Assembly (NCBI GenBank): GCA_963792815.1
Contig: CAWBXR010000007.1
Span: 355,202-419,201, forward strand
DNA length: 64,000 nucleotides
Direction: 5' to 3'
From: JARRPM01 sp963792815
GTDB lineage: Bacteria > Pseudomonadota > Gammaproteobacteria > Pseudomonadales > Halieaceae
Part shown: positions 17,745-25,382 of the stretch, piece by piece
Layout of the letters: every line of letters starts with the position of its first letter
Numbering within the stretch: the first letter of the stretch is position 1
Notes under the pieces: generated by a model
What the model saw: the letters and a program-made list of their open reading frames with translations, nothing else
The model's database searches: none
What the model was told of the DNA's origin: nothing
Position numbers and translations under genes: made by a program

Positions 17745-18164
17745 TTAGCTGTCCAGCGTATCCAGGGCTTTCTGGAACCGGTTGGCGTGGCTGCGCTCTG
17801 CCTTGGCGAGGGTTTCCATCCAGTCGGCTATTTCATCAAAGCCTTCATCCCGGGCGGTTTTGGCCATGCCTGGGTACATGTCGGTGTACTCGTGGGTCTC
17901 ACCGGCAATGGCTGCCTTCAGGTTGTCTGAGGTAGCGCCGATGGGAAGGCCGGTGGCCGGATCGCCCGTCTCCTCCAGGTATTCCAGGTGGCCATGGGCG
18001 TGCCCGGTTTCCCCTTCAGCCGTGGAGCGAAACACTGCGGCCACATCGTTGTAGCCTTCAACATCCGCCTTTGCGGCGAAATAGAGATAACGACGGTTGG
18101 CCTGTGATTCGCCCGCAAAAGCGTCTTTCAGGTTCTGTTCGGTTTGGCTGCCTTTCAATGACAT
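17745..18164 (-). CDS. Rubrerythrin without a rubredoxin domain
   Basis: The 139-residue protein is the four-helix di-iron domain only. The metal-binding signatures are FAGESQANRRY (near 15-25), GETGHAHGH (near 52-60), AGETHEYTDMY (near 85-95) and KAERSHANRF (near 121-130), giving the Glu/His ligands of a rubrerythrin. Classical rubrerythrins reduce hydrogen peroxide with electrons from a C-terminal rubredoxin domain; that domain is absent here, so the neighbouring Fe-S protein may be the electron donor (inference). It has a strong AAGGAG ribosome site. Fur-like and FNR-like sites lie upstream. Confidence 0.93.
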   Translation of the reverse strand: MSLKGSQTEQNLKDAFAGESQANRRYLYFAAKADVEGYNDVAAVFRSTAEGETGHAHGHLEYLEETGDPATGLPIGATSDNLKAAIAGETHEYTDMYPGMAKTARDEGFDEIADWMETLAKAERSHANRFQKALDTLDS

Positions 18165-18176
18165 CTTGTTTCTCCT

Positions 18177-18191
18177 TGAGAATGGTTATCA
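18177..18191. promoter_or_regulatory. Fur-like 7-1-7 box upstream of rubrerythrin
   Basis: TGAGAATGGTTATCA matches the Fur 7-1-7 inverted repeat (TGATAAT-N-ATTATCA) at 12 of 14 specified positions. It sits immediately upstream of the AAGGAG ribosome site of the rubrerythrin gene, where binding would block expression or transcription. Iron control of a di-iron peroxidase gene is plausible but untested. Confidence 0.5.
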
Positions 18192-18264
18192 TCACCACAG
18201 GATATGTGGAGATACATAAAATAGTACACTTGGGAACGTCTGACCAATCAATTTGGATTTGCCT

Positions 18265-18278
18265 TTGATCTGCATCAG
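18265..18278. promoter_or_regulatory. FNR/ANR-like box upstream of the rubrerythrin module
   Basis: TTGATCTGCATCAG matches TTGAT-N4-ATCAA at 9 of 10 positions and shares TTGATCTGC with the nar operon box. It lies about 100 nt before the rubrerythrin start. A possible -10 (TACTAT on the minus strand, 18221-18226) would place the box near -58. It could act on rubrerythrin or on the plus-strand genes. Confidence 0.5.
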
Positions 18279-18367
18279 TCCGTGGTTTCACGCCCTGTGC
18301 CAGACTCGGCAAAACACAGTTTTCTTGAATCGAAGTTAATGCCCGGGGACGGGCCAAAGGCCCGCCA

Positions 18368-18607
18368 ATGCACATACTCTCTCCCCTGGATTCAGCCTTC
18401 CTGCTGGCGGAAAGCCTGGAACCTACCAGGCGCCCTTTCGGCGCAGCGGTCAACGATGTGGTTCTCGCCCGGTGTGACGCCGGCCTGCTGTATTTCGCCC
18501 TCAGCTGCGCCCGCCGAACTATCCCGCACCCGGAGGATCCGCGCCTGGCTGTTGAAGAAGCCTTCGCAGAAATCAAGAGCGCGGCCGCCGCGCTCGGGAC
18601 GGACTGA
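18368..18607 (+). pseudogene. Relic of a wax ester synthase/diacylglycerol acyltransferase gene
   Basis: A 79-codon frame joins three pieces that each resemble separated parts of WS/DGAT enzymes (about 450 residues): the N-terminus (HILSPLDSAFLLAES), the central NDVVL motif (GAAVNDVVLARC) and the C-terminal end (GLLYFALSCARRTIPHPE then VEEAFAEIKSAA). The HHxxxDG active site is missing, so it cannot be an acyltransferase. The simplest reading is two large in-frame deletions. It ends 4 nt before the Na/Pi cotransporter start, so it could still be translated and couple to that gene. Family resemblance is from memory; a chance ORF cannot be fully excluded. Confidence 0.5.
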
Positions 18608-18611
18608 AGCC

Positions 18612-20426
18612 ATGCTGGGTCGTATCTACCTGCTACCTCTGTTTCTCGCCCTGGGCTACGGTTTCTGGGCCAGTACCAGCTTCAAGGATATTGCGGCAGG
18701 TGTGGCGCTGTTCCTGTTCGGGATGCTGTGCATGGAACAGGGCTTCAAGGCTTATAACGGCGGCGCGCTGCAAAGACTCCTGAGCGCGTGCACCGACAGG
18801 CTGTGGAAAAGCCTGACATTCGGCATCTTCGCCACTACCGCTATGCAATCCTCCTCGCTGGTTTCAGTGATCACCATCTCATTTCTCAGCGCTGAACTGA
18901 TTGGCCTGCGGGAGGGCATCGGCATCATCTTTGGCGCAAACCTTGGCACCACAACCGGCGCCTGGCTGATCGCCGGCTACGGCCTGAAGGTAAACCTGTC
19001 GGCCTACGCTCTGCCAATGCTGGTATTTGGCGTAATGATGCTGATGCAGACATCAAAAAACCTGAAAGGCGCAGGCTGGGTGCTGATGGGAATGGGCTTC
19101 CTGTTCCTGGGCATCGACTATATGAAGGAGGGTTTCTCCTCCTTTTCAGAACAGATAGACCTGACACAGTATGCTATGACCGGGATTGCCGGGCTGCTCG
19201 TGTTCACTGCGGTGGGCATGTTCGCCACGGTGGTCATGCAGTCCAGCCACGCTACCCTTACCCTGATTATCACCGCCCTGGCGACCGGACAGATCACCTA
19301 TGAAAACGCCCTTGCCCTCGCAATCGGCGCCAATGTCGGCACTACTATCACGGCAGTGCTGGGCGCCATCGGCGCCAATGCAGCTGGCAAGCGGCTGGCA
19401 GCCGCACACCTGGTTTTCAACGTGGCCACCGGGGTCACGGCGCTGATTTTTATTCGGGTTCTACTGACGGCGGTGGACTACCTGGCCGGCGTGCTCGGCA
19501 TAGCCGCCGATGACCACACCCTCAAGCTCGCCCTGTTTCACAGCCTGTTCAACCTGCTGGGCATCGCCCTGATGCTGCCGCTGGTTAACAGGCTGGTGCG
19601 CGAGCTCGAGCGATTGCTAAAGGCAGAAAGGCCAAACCGGCGCCAACCGCGCTACCTGAGCGATGCATCGCTGTCGCTCCCGCAAGTGGCGCTGCAGGCA
19701 GTGACCAAGGAAACCAGGCACCTGTTCAGTAATGCCTTCACCCTCATCGCCCACGGGGTGTGCCTGCGCCGGTCCAGCATTACCGGCAGCGATGACTTGC
19801 AGGCGCTTCTGGCAGAACCGGCCAGCAAGGTGATCGAGATAGACCTGGACGAGCAGTACGAGCGAATGATCAAGGACATCTACAGCGCAAATATCGAGTT
19901 TTTGAGCCGGGCACAGGCGAAATCGGGTCATGAGTACAGCGCGGCCTACAATGCCCTGCGCCTGGCAAACATGGATGTGGTGGCCGCCATCAAGGCAGTA
20001 AAACACCTGCGCAAAAACCTGCTGCCCTACATGCAAAGCGCCAATCCGTATATTCGCCGGGAGTACAACACCTTTCGCATGCGCATCGGGGAAGTACTGC
20101 GCTCGCTGGCGGTGCTGCGGGATTCCGAGGACAGCGTCGTGGCCCTGCTCTCCCTGGACCGGATCCGGGTTGAGATCCTGGGCAGTGAGAACGAGGCAGC
20201 CAAGGCCGCAGACGCGCTGATCCGGGATCGCCTGATCAGTTCGCAGATGGCAACATCGTTGATCAACGACGGCGCTTATGTAAGGGAAGTTATACAGCGG
20301 CTGCTGGATATGAGTGAACAGCTGCATCGTGCCGGGCTGCCCTACGGCGAGGCGATGCAGGATGAGCTGGCACTCAGGGCCGAAGAGATTGCCACTATCG
20401 CCAGGGCCGCTGGCGAAGTACGCTGA
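18612..20426 (+). CDS. Na+/phosphate cotransporter with C-terminal PhoU-like domain
   Basis: The 604-residue protein belongs to the NptA/YjbB family. It has about eight hydrophobic segments in residues 1-335 carrying the duplicated signatures TTAMQSSSLVSVITISF / GANLGTTTGAW and VVMQSSHATLTLII / GANVGTTITAVLGA, typical of SLC34-like transporters. Residues 370-604 are helical and charged, like PhoU, and would face the cytoplasm. The longer frame from 18282 is not used because MLGRIYLLPLFLALGYG begins the first membrane segment. It starts 4 nt after the WS/DGAT relic and is followed by a small coiled-coil gene 24 nt later. Confidence 0.92.
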   Translation: MLGRIYLLPLFLALGYGFWASTSFKDIAAGVALFLFGMLCMEQGFKAYNGGALQRLLSACTDRLWKSLTFGIFATTAMQSSSLVSVITISFLSAELIGLREGIGIIFGANLGTTTGAWLIAGYGLKVNLSAYALPMLVFGVMMLMQTSKNLKGAGWVLMGMGFLFLGIDYMKEGFSSFSEQIDLTQYAMTGIAGLLVFTAVGMFATVVMQSSHATLTLIITALATGQITYENALALAIGANVGTTITAVLGAIGANAAGKRLAAAHLVFNVATGVTALIFIRVLLTAVDYLAGVLGIAADDHTLKLALFHSLFNLLGIALMLPLVNRLVRELERLLKAERPNRRQPRYLSDASLSLPQVALQAVTKETRHLFSNAFTLIAHGVCLRRSSITGSDDLQALLAEPASKVIEIDLDEQYERMIKDIYSANIEFLSRAQAKSGHEYSAAYNALRLANMDVVAAIKAVKHLRKNLLPYMQSANPYIRREYNTFRMRIGEVLRSLAVLRDSEDSVVALLSLDRIRVEILGSENEAAKAADALIRDRLISSQMATSLINDGAYVREVIQRLLDMSEQLHRAGLPYGEAMQDELALRAEEIATIARAAGEVR

Positions 20427-20450
20427 CATTTACCAGTCGAGGATTGTCCC

Positions 20451-20777
20451 ATGACTAATGCCAAGCTTTTCGCCAGGTTGCGCACTCTCATCGAAGACGC
20501 CCGGGATGCAGACAAGAAGCACATCAAGAAACTGCGCAAGGTGCTGCGCAAATTGAAAGAGCGCCAGAACGAACTGCGTCACAAGCTCGAAGATGTCGAC
20601 AACCAGGTGGAGCGACAAAAAATCGAACAGGAAGTGGCCGTTATCAGTCTGCAACGGGGCAAAGGCATCGAAATTTACAAACAGTTAAAGGACGCCCGCA
20701 AGAAGAGGAAGAAAGGCAAGGCGCCTGATGGGTACGGGATTGCAGAAACCGGGGGCGAGCCGGGGAAAACCCCCTAG
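20451..20777 (+). CDS. Small basic coiled-coil protein
   Basis: I do not recognise a named family. The 108-residue protein is almost entirely charged helix: residues 10-75 show heptad-like spacing of Leu and Ile (RLRTLIEDARDADKKHIKKL, then VLRKLKERQNELRHKLEDV) and predict a coiled coil, and the tail is Lys-rich. No signal or membrane segment is present. It follows the Na/Pi cotransporter by 24 bp and so is likely in its operon; a link to the cytoplasmic PhoU-like domain is only a guess. Its end overlaps the convergent pqiC by 4 nt. Confidence 0.75.
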   Translation: MTNAKLFARLRTLIEDARDADKKHIKKLRKVLRKLKERQNELRHKLEDVDNQVERQKIEQEVAVISLQRGKGIEIYKQLKDARKKRKKGKAPDGYGIAETGGEPGKTP

Positions 20778-21340
20778 ACCGACCCCTGGCCCGCGGCGGG
20801 CAAGGAGGCACTGATCGCCTCCGCCAGGCGCTTCAGCAGCGCTTCCTGGGCGCGCACCAGGGCGTCGTAGCCGTCACCCGCCAAAGATTGCTGCTCGGAA
20901 AAGCGGTATGACTTCATCACCCCTTGCGGGCCGACATTCCAGTAGGCCACCAGTATCGCGGCGCCACTGCCGGTACCATGCAACTGGTCGACGGACACAT
21001 CAATACGCGTTACGGTCGCGCTCGTGGCCATGGCTTCGATATCCCTGCCGCTAGCATCCGATACCTGGGTGGCGAGGTAGCGCCTGAGGGCGACCTGCAG
21101 CGGCTCCGCCCACACATGGTACTTCGCCGCGCGGATGGTGCCGTCACCTGTTGCCATCACCAGTCCAGGCTGGTCGATATAATTCGCAACCCGGATATTA
21201 CCCAGGGCAACCCCACTGTCCCTAAGGGCCACATCCTCGCCGGCAGGCACGTCGGATCGCAACAGGTAGGTCGCCGTCTGCGGCGGCTGACTGGAACAGG
21301 CAGTGAGCAGAACCACCGCTATCGCGCAAAGTATTCTCAT
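20774..21340 (-). CDS. pqiC: PqiC-type outer-membrane lipoprotein
   Basis: The 188-residue protein has a lipoprotein signal (MRILCAIAVVLLTACSSQ, lipid on Cys15) and an ABC-type transport auxiliary (PqiC/YmbA) domain: TYLLRSD, RVANYIDQPGLVMATGDG and WAEPLQVALRRYLA. In E. coli PqiC sits in the outer membrane and contacts the MCE tunnel of PqiB, helping lipids cross the periplasm. The start overlaps pqiB by 4 nt. It closes the pqiA-pqiA-pqiB-pqiC operon. Confidence 0.92.
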   Translation of the reverse strand: MRILCAIAVVLLTACSSQPPQTATYLLRSDVPAGEDVALRDSGVALGNIRVANYIDQPGLVMATGDGTIRAAKYHVWAEPLQVALRRYLATQVSDASGRDIEAMATSATVTRIDVSVDQLHGTGSGAAILVAYWNVGPQGVMKSYRFSEQQSLAGDGYDALVRAQEALLKRLAEAISASLPAAGQGSV

Positions 21341-22977
21341 TGGGGACTGGCCTCCGGTATGGGGTCGGCGGGATTCGCGGTGGGGAATAGCAGCGAGTTG
21401 GGCTTGGTGCTCAACGTGCGCGTCAATTCCTCGAGATTACGCAGGGTACGATTCAACTCGAACACACTGTCGCTGAGTGACTGCCCCACCGCGGTATCCG
21501 GCGAGATTGAGGACAGCGCTTTTCTCAGTTCCGCCAGAGTCTGGTTGAGCTCAGCCGGTAGCGCTTTCGTTCCATCCTTGTTGAGTATGACCTGTAGAGA
21601 GGTCATCGTTGCGGTCAGAGAAGCAAGGGTGCCGTCCAGCGTAGCCAGTACATTGTTGGCGTTGGACGCCATTGCCTCCAGCGGCAAAGCGTTAAACTTG
21701 TCCAGTAGATCGCCCACTTGTTGTTCCAGGCGACCAAGCCCGCTGGGAATACTGGGCAATACCGGATAATCCTCGAACTGTCCGATGGTGGTGGCAGCGG
21801 CATCCGGGTAATAGTCAATATTGATATAGAGAGCACCGGTGAGCAGGCTACCTGTCTGCAGGCTTGCCCTCATCCCCCGTTTCACGCCCTCGACAATCGA
21901 CTTTCCCATAGCTTCCAGCGCTTCATTCGAGTCACCGATACCAAACCTGGCTGGTTCGACATAAAACAGGACCGGGATGGGCTGCCCGGCTCCTGCTGCG
22001 CGCTGGGAAACCAGTTCCTTTATGAGTATGCGCGACACCTGCCCGATCTGGATCCCGCGGTATTCCACCGGCGCTCCGGGCTTGAGGCCCCGCAGGGACT
22101 GGGCGAACTCCGCGACATAATAGGACCGGAACTGGAAGGGATCCTCCTCCAGCTCACGATAGGAGGAATTGAGCTTGTAAGTAGCGCCGGAAACCGCGCG
22201 ATCGCCGGGGGGAAGGCCCGGCAGGTTGCCGAAAGCAACACCACCGAGCAGGATGGTTTCCATTGACCCGGTGGTGACCTCGAGACCGGCGGCAGAGGCA
22301 TTGACCGAAACACCACTGACGTTCCAGAACCGGGTATTCACGGAGACCAGCTCATCATAGGGGGCATCGATAAAGGCTCCATAGATCAGCACCTTTTTCT
22401 CTACATCGAATGTAACTGCCTCAATGCGGCCGACTTTGTAGCCGTTATAGAGAATGGCATCCCCTTCACTCAAGGAACCCGCATGATCACTGTATAGTGT
22501 CAAACGTACCCCGGGTGCTTCAGCAGGTGTCAGCGGCGGCGTTTCAAGACCCACGTAGCTACGCTCTTTGGCACCTGCGCCAGCACCCGGATCGAGCTGG
22601 ATGTAAGCGCCGGATAATAGCGTGCCGAGACCGGAAATCGCCCCGGCACCGACACGGGCACGCACCACCCAGAAGCGGGTGTCCTGCCGCAACATGTCTT
22701 CGGCATCCTTGTCCATTTTCGCAGTGACCAGTACCGTATCCATGCTGTCGCTCAACGAGACGCTTTCCACCAGTCCAACATCCACATCCCGGTACCTGAG
22801 CTTGGTCTTGCCCGCTTCCAGACCCTCCGCGGTGTTGAACTCGATGGTAATCTCAGGCCCCTCCGTCATCTTGGTGTGAATCACCATGTATAGACCGACG
22901 ATCACCGCTACTACCGGCACAACCCAGATCGGGTTGAACCTGCTGCCGGTTGTTATCTCGGGTTTCAGTTCACTCAT
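21337..22977 (-). CDS. pqiB: PqiB-type MCE protein, intermembrane lipid conduit
   Basis: The 546-residue protein has one N-terminal membrane helix (about residues 17-35) and three MCE (MlaD-like) domains, at about 45-140 (ITIEFNTAEGLEAGKTKLRY), 160-225 (VRLTLYSDHAGSLSEGDAIL) and 285-395 (YYVAEFAQSLRGLKPGAPVE), followed by a long helical region. This is the layout of E. coli PqiB, whose stacked rings and helical needle form a channel between inner and outer membranes. It overlaps pqiA by 8 nt and pqiC by 4 nt. Confidence 0.95.
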   Translation of the reverse strand: MSELKPEITTGSRFNPIWVVPVVAVIVGLYMVIHTKMTEGPEITIEFNTAEGLEAGKTKLRYRDVDVGLVESVSLSDSMDTVLVTAKMDKDAEDMLRQDTRFWVVRARVGAGAISGLGTLLSGAYIQLDPGAGAGAKERSYVGLETPPLTPAEAPGVRLTLYSDHAGSLSEGDAILYNGYKVGRIEAVTFDVEKKVLIYGAFIDAPYDELVSVNTRFWNVSGVSVNASAAGLEVTTGSMETILLGGVAFGNLPGLPPGDRAVSGATYKLNSSYRELEEDPFQFRSYYVAEFAQSLRGLKPGAPVEYRGIQIGQVSRILIKELVSQRAAGAGQPIPVLFYVEPARFGIGDSNEALEAMGKSIVEGVKRGMRASLQTGSLLTGALYINIDYYPDAAATTIGQFEDYPVLPSIPSGLGRLEQQVGDLLDKFNALPLEAMASNANNVLATLDGTLASLTATMTSLQVILNKDGTKALPAELNQTLAELRKALSSISPDTAVGQSLSDSVFELNRTLRNLEELTRTLSTKPNSLLFPTANPADPIPEASPQ

Positions 22978-23584
22978 TCACTTTGTCCTGTTGGTCCCAG
23001 ATCAACCGGGGGTCAAAACTTTCGGCGGCCAATATCGTGACGATTACCACGCCCGCAAAAGCCACGGCGGCAGCACCCGGGAGAATCACCAGCAGACCAG
23101 TCAAATGCACCAGGGCCACCAGGATAGATACCACGAACACATCAACCATCGACCACTTGCCGATAATTTCAGCCGCCCGGTACATTACCGTCCGCTGGCG
23201 AGGATCTTTCAACCGCCCTTCACCAACACTCCAGCAGACGAAGAACAGGGCGATGAGCTTGCCCAGCGGCACCATCACACTGGCGATGAAAATAATTGCT
23301 GCGATGGGAACGGAGCCCATGTCTACCAACAGTACCACTCCGCCCAGGATGGTACTGTCGGTCGAATTACCGAACTGGTCAGTGACCATAATCGGCAAGA
23401 CATTGGCTGGTATATAAAGCACGCAGGCGGTCACCAGCAGCGCCAGGGTCCGCTGCAGGCTGTTTGACTTGCGCAGGTGCAGGGGCTCTTCGCAGCGGGG
23501 GCAGTGATGCAGGCTGGCATCCGCCAGCTTGAGGCAGAGATGGCAGGAAGCCAGGTTGCGGGATGCAGCGGTATTACCCTGCAT
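22970..23584 (-). CDS. pqiA: PqiA-type membrane protein, second half-unit
   Basis: The 204-residue protein has an N-terminal zinc-ribbon-like pair CHLC ... CPRC (residues 14-37) and four hydrophobic segments with the PqiA signature LYIPANVLPIM. E. coli PqiA is about 417 residues and contains two such units in one chain; here the two units are separate genes that overlap by 11 nt. It is expected to hand lipids to PqiB at the inner membrane. Family and operon are clear; the precise substrate is unknown. Confidence 0.9.
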   Translation of the reverse strand: MQGNTAASRNLASCHLCLKLADASLHHCPRCEEPLHLRKSNSLQRTLALLVTACVLYIPANVLPIMVTDQFGNSTDSTILGGVVLLVDMGSVPIAAIIFIASVMVPLGKLIALFFVCWSVGEGRLKDPRQRTVMYRAAEIIGKWSMVDVFVVSILVALVHLTGLLVILPGAAAVAFAGVVIVTILAAESFDPRLIWDQQDKVNE

Positions 23585-24209
23585 GTTTCAGCCCGGCCAG
23601 GCGTTCAAGTTCATTCCAGTACTGCAGCCGATCAAGGTTGGAAACTGACGCAATAAAACACAGAGCGAATGCACCATAGCCCCAGAAGGAAATACCGATC
23701 ACTACCGTTGCCATATGGCCTATCTTCACCAGGCTGACCAGTACACCGATAAAAAATACCTCGACCATGGCCCAGGCCTGCATATGGAACACCAGTCGCG
23801 TCACTGGAATCATCCAGCTATAGAATTTCTGCTTGAGGATGCAGCTGGACAGCACCAGCAACAAAACCAGTACGACAGCGGGCACGCAAATAATAAATCC
23901 GGCTACCAGGAAGGCCAGGTCTGGCCGGCCCTGATCGTAAAGCTGCTGCACCGTCTGAGGCAGGGTCATAATGCTTTCGAGGCCGCTGGACTTGAAAGAC
24001 AAGAAGGGAAACGCGCAGCCGATGGCCAGGAACACGAGGCCCGCGATGGCGTAGGATTGCAATTTCAGGAAAGCATCGTCGCGCACCCGGGTAAGGAAAC
24101 TCCCGCAGCGAGAACAACTCGCCTTCTCACCGTGACGCATGCCGCTGACGTCATACAACAGGTCGCAGGAGGGGCAGGCGATCAGGCCGGGATCAGCTGA
24201 CACTGGCAA
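23574..24209 (-). CDS. pqiA: PqiA-type membrane protein, first half-unit
   Basis: This 211-residue protein is the upstream PqiA unit: a cytoplasmic zinc-ribbon-like motif (CPSCDLLYDV ... CSRCGSFL, residues 13-40) and four hydrophobic segments. The lipid-like PqiA core is seen as FLAIGCAFPFLSFKSSG. It is the first gene of the pqi operon and overlaps the next one by 11 nt. Compared with E. coli PqiA the duplication is split into two polypeptides, so a heterodimer is likely (inference). Confidence 0.9.
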   Translation of the reverse strand: MPVSADPGLIACPSCDLLYDVSGMRHGEKASCSRCGSFLTRVRDDAFLKLQSYAIAGLVFLAIGCAFPFLSFKSSGLESIMTLPQTVQQLYDQGRPDLAFLVAGFIICVPAVVLVLLLVLSSCILKQKFYSWMIPVTRLVFHMQAWAMVEVFFIGVLVSLVKIGHMATVVIGISFWGYGAFALCFIASVSNLDRLQYWNELERLAGLKHAG

Positions 24210-24370
24210 AGGCTTTTCCTCGGGATTGGCCGTTCTTCATGCGCACCATTATATACACAGAAGGTGCGGGTTGTACCAGAGGATCGCCGCGGCTACTGGC
24301 GCTTTTTGTCGCGCAATCCGCGCCCGGGGGAGAGCTCCCTGCTATTCGCTAGCTCGGCCGTTCTCCTTCG

Positions 24371-24955
24371 CTAGCGCGCGCTGATGTCGTCGCCCCAGAC
24401 CTGCTTTAACCGCCGGTCCCTGCCACAGGTGGTGCTGTAGTACTTATAGCGCACCGGGTTTTTCAGGTAGTAGTCCTGGTGATATTCTTCCACGGGCCAG
24501 AACTGCCCGGCCGAGCGAATCTCGGTATAGACCTTGTTCGGCGCGAAACGCTTCTCCACGGCCGCCAGGGACCGCTCGACCACGGCCCTCTCCTCGTCGC
24601 CAGCGGGAAAAATAGCGCTGCGATAGCTGAAGCCCTTGTCACAAAACTGCCCACTGTTATCGAGGGGATCCACATTCACCCAGTACAGATCCAGCAGCTG
24701 CTGGTAACTGACCACCGCTGGGTCGTAGGTTACCCTGATCGCCTCAAAATGACCGTCATGGTTGCCCTTGTAGGTAGGGTTGGGAAGGCTGCCACCGGTG
24801 AAACCCGACACCACATCGGTCACGCCTGCCCTGCCCTGGAACGCCGCCTCCATACACCAGAAGCAACCGCCGGCGAACATTGCCGTGGACTGCTCCGCCC
24901 GGGCGGCAGGCAACCAGGCCAGTGACAGGTACATCAACATCAAGACATGTTTCAT
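24371..24955 (-). CDS. msrA: Peptide methionine-S-sulfoxide reductase MsrA, exported form
   Basis: From the ATG at 24955 the 194-residue protein has a signal peptide (KHVLMLMYLSLAWLPAARA) and then MsrA: catalytic Cys31 in GGCFWCMEAAFQ, the conserved GNHDGHFEAIRVTYDP and the Glu/Tyr pair near VEEYHQDYYLKNP. It repairs oxidised methionines with electrons from thioredoxin-like partners; the signal peptide implies periplasmic action. The frame is open to 25099, but that start would remove the signal and is rejected. Resolving cysteine may be the C-terminal CGRD. Confidence 0.94.
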   Translation of the reverse strand: MKHVLMLMYLSLAWLPAARAEQSTAMFAGGCFWCMEAAFQGRAGVTDVVSGFTGGSLPNPTYKGNHDGHFEAIRVTYDPAVVSYQQLLDLYWVNVDPLDNSGQFCDKGFSYRSAIFPAGDEERAVVERSLAAVEKRFAPNKVYTEIRSAGQFWPVEEYHQDYYLKNPVRYKYYSTTCGRDRRLKQVWGDDISAR

Positions 24956-25031
24956 GGTTTTTCCCCGCACGCTTGCCAAGGAGTAGACCCCTGCGACTGT
25001 AACGGGTTCCCCTGTAAGCCGTTGAACGGCA

Positions 25032-25271
25032 TCAGGGATAGGTGGAGTCAGGCTGGCAGTTTCCGCCGGCTTCGCTGCAGGTGCTGATGTCCAGCACATA
25101 CCAGAGGTAACAACGGGAAAATATACCGTTCAGTACCAAGGCGACCGCCACGACCACCACGAACCAGTCGATGGCGTTCATACTCACCTGTTGGCTGGCC
25201 CAAACCAGCATCAGGAAACCGGACAACAAACGCACCAGGCGCTCTGCATTTCCAAGATTACGTTCTATCAT
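25032..25271 (-). CDS. DUF2892 (YgaP-type) small membrane protein
   Basis: From MIERNLGNAERLVRLLSG the 79-residue protein is DUF2892: an amphipathic start, two hydrophobic helices (LLSGFLMLVWASQQ and WFVVVVAVALVLNGIF) and a cysteine-bearing tail (CYLWYVLDISTC, GNC). The GAGAGG ribosome site 6 nt upstream supports this start over the frame-opening codon at 25304. Members of the family are often linked to rhodanese or sulfur-redox proteins, but its own role is not known. It is upstream of msrA, 76 bp away. Confidence 0.88.
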   Translation of the reverse strand: MIERNLGNAERLVRLLSGFLMLVWASQQVSMNAIDWFVVVVAVALVLNGIFSRCYLWYVLDISTCSEAGGNCQPDSTYP

Positions 25272-25382
25272 TTGATTGCCTCTCAGGCACGTTGAAATCC
25301 CCATTGATACGCGCTGCCCGCTGCGCCGGATGTGCGTAAATAGTGGACAAAAGCACGTTTTTACGCCGTTTACAGGTGGCGC

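Noticed and set aside
18282..18611. Long N-terminal extension of the Na/Pi cotransporter
   Set aside because: The extra 110 residues are low-quality and overlap the WS/DGAT relic in another frame.
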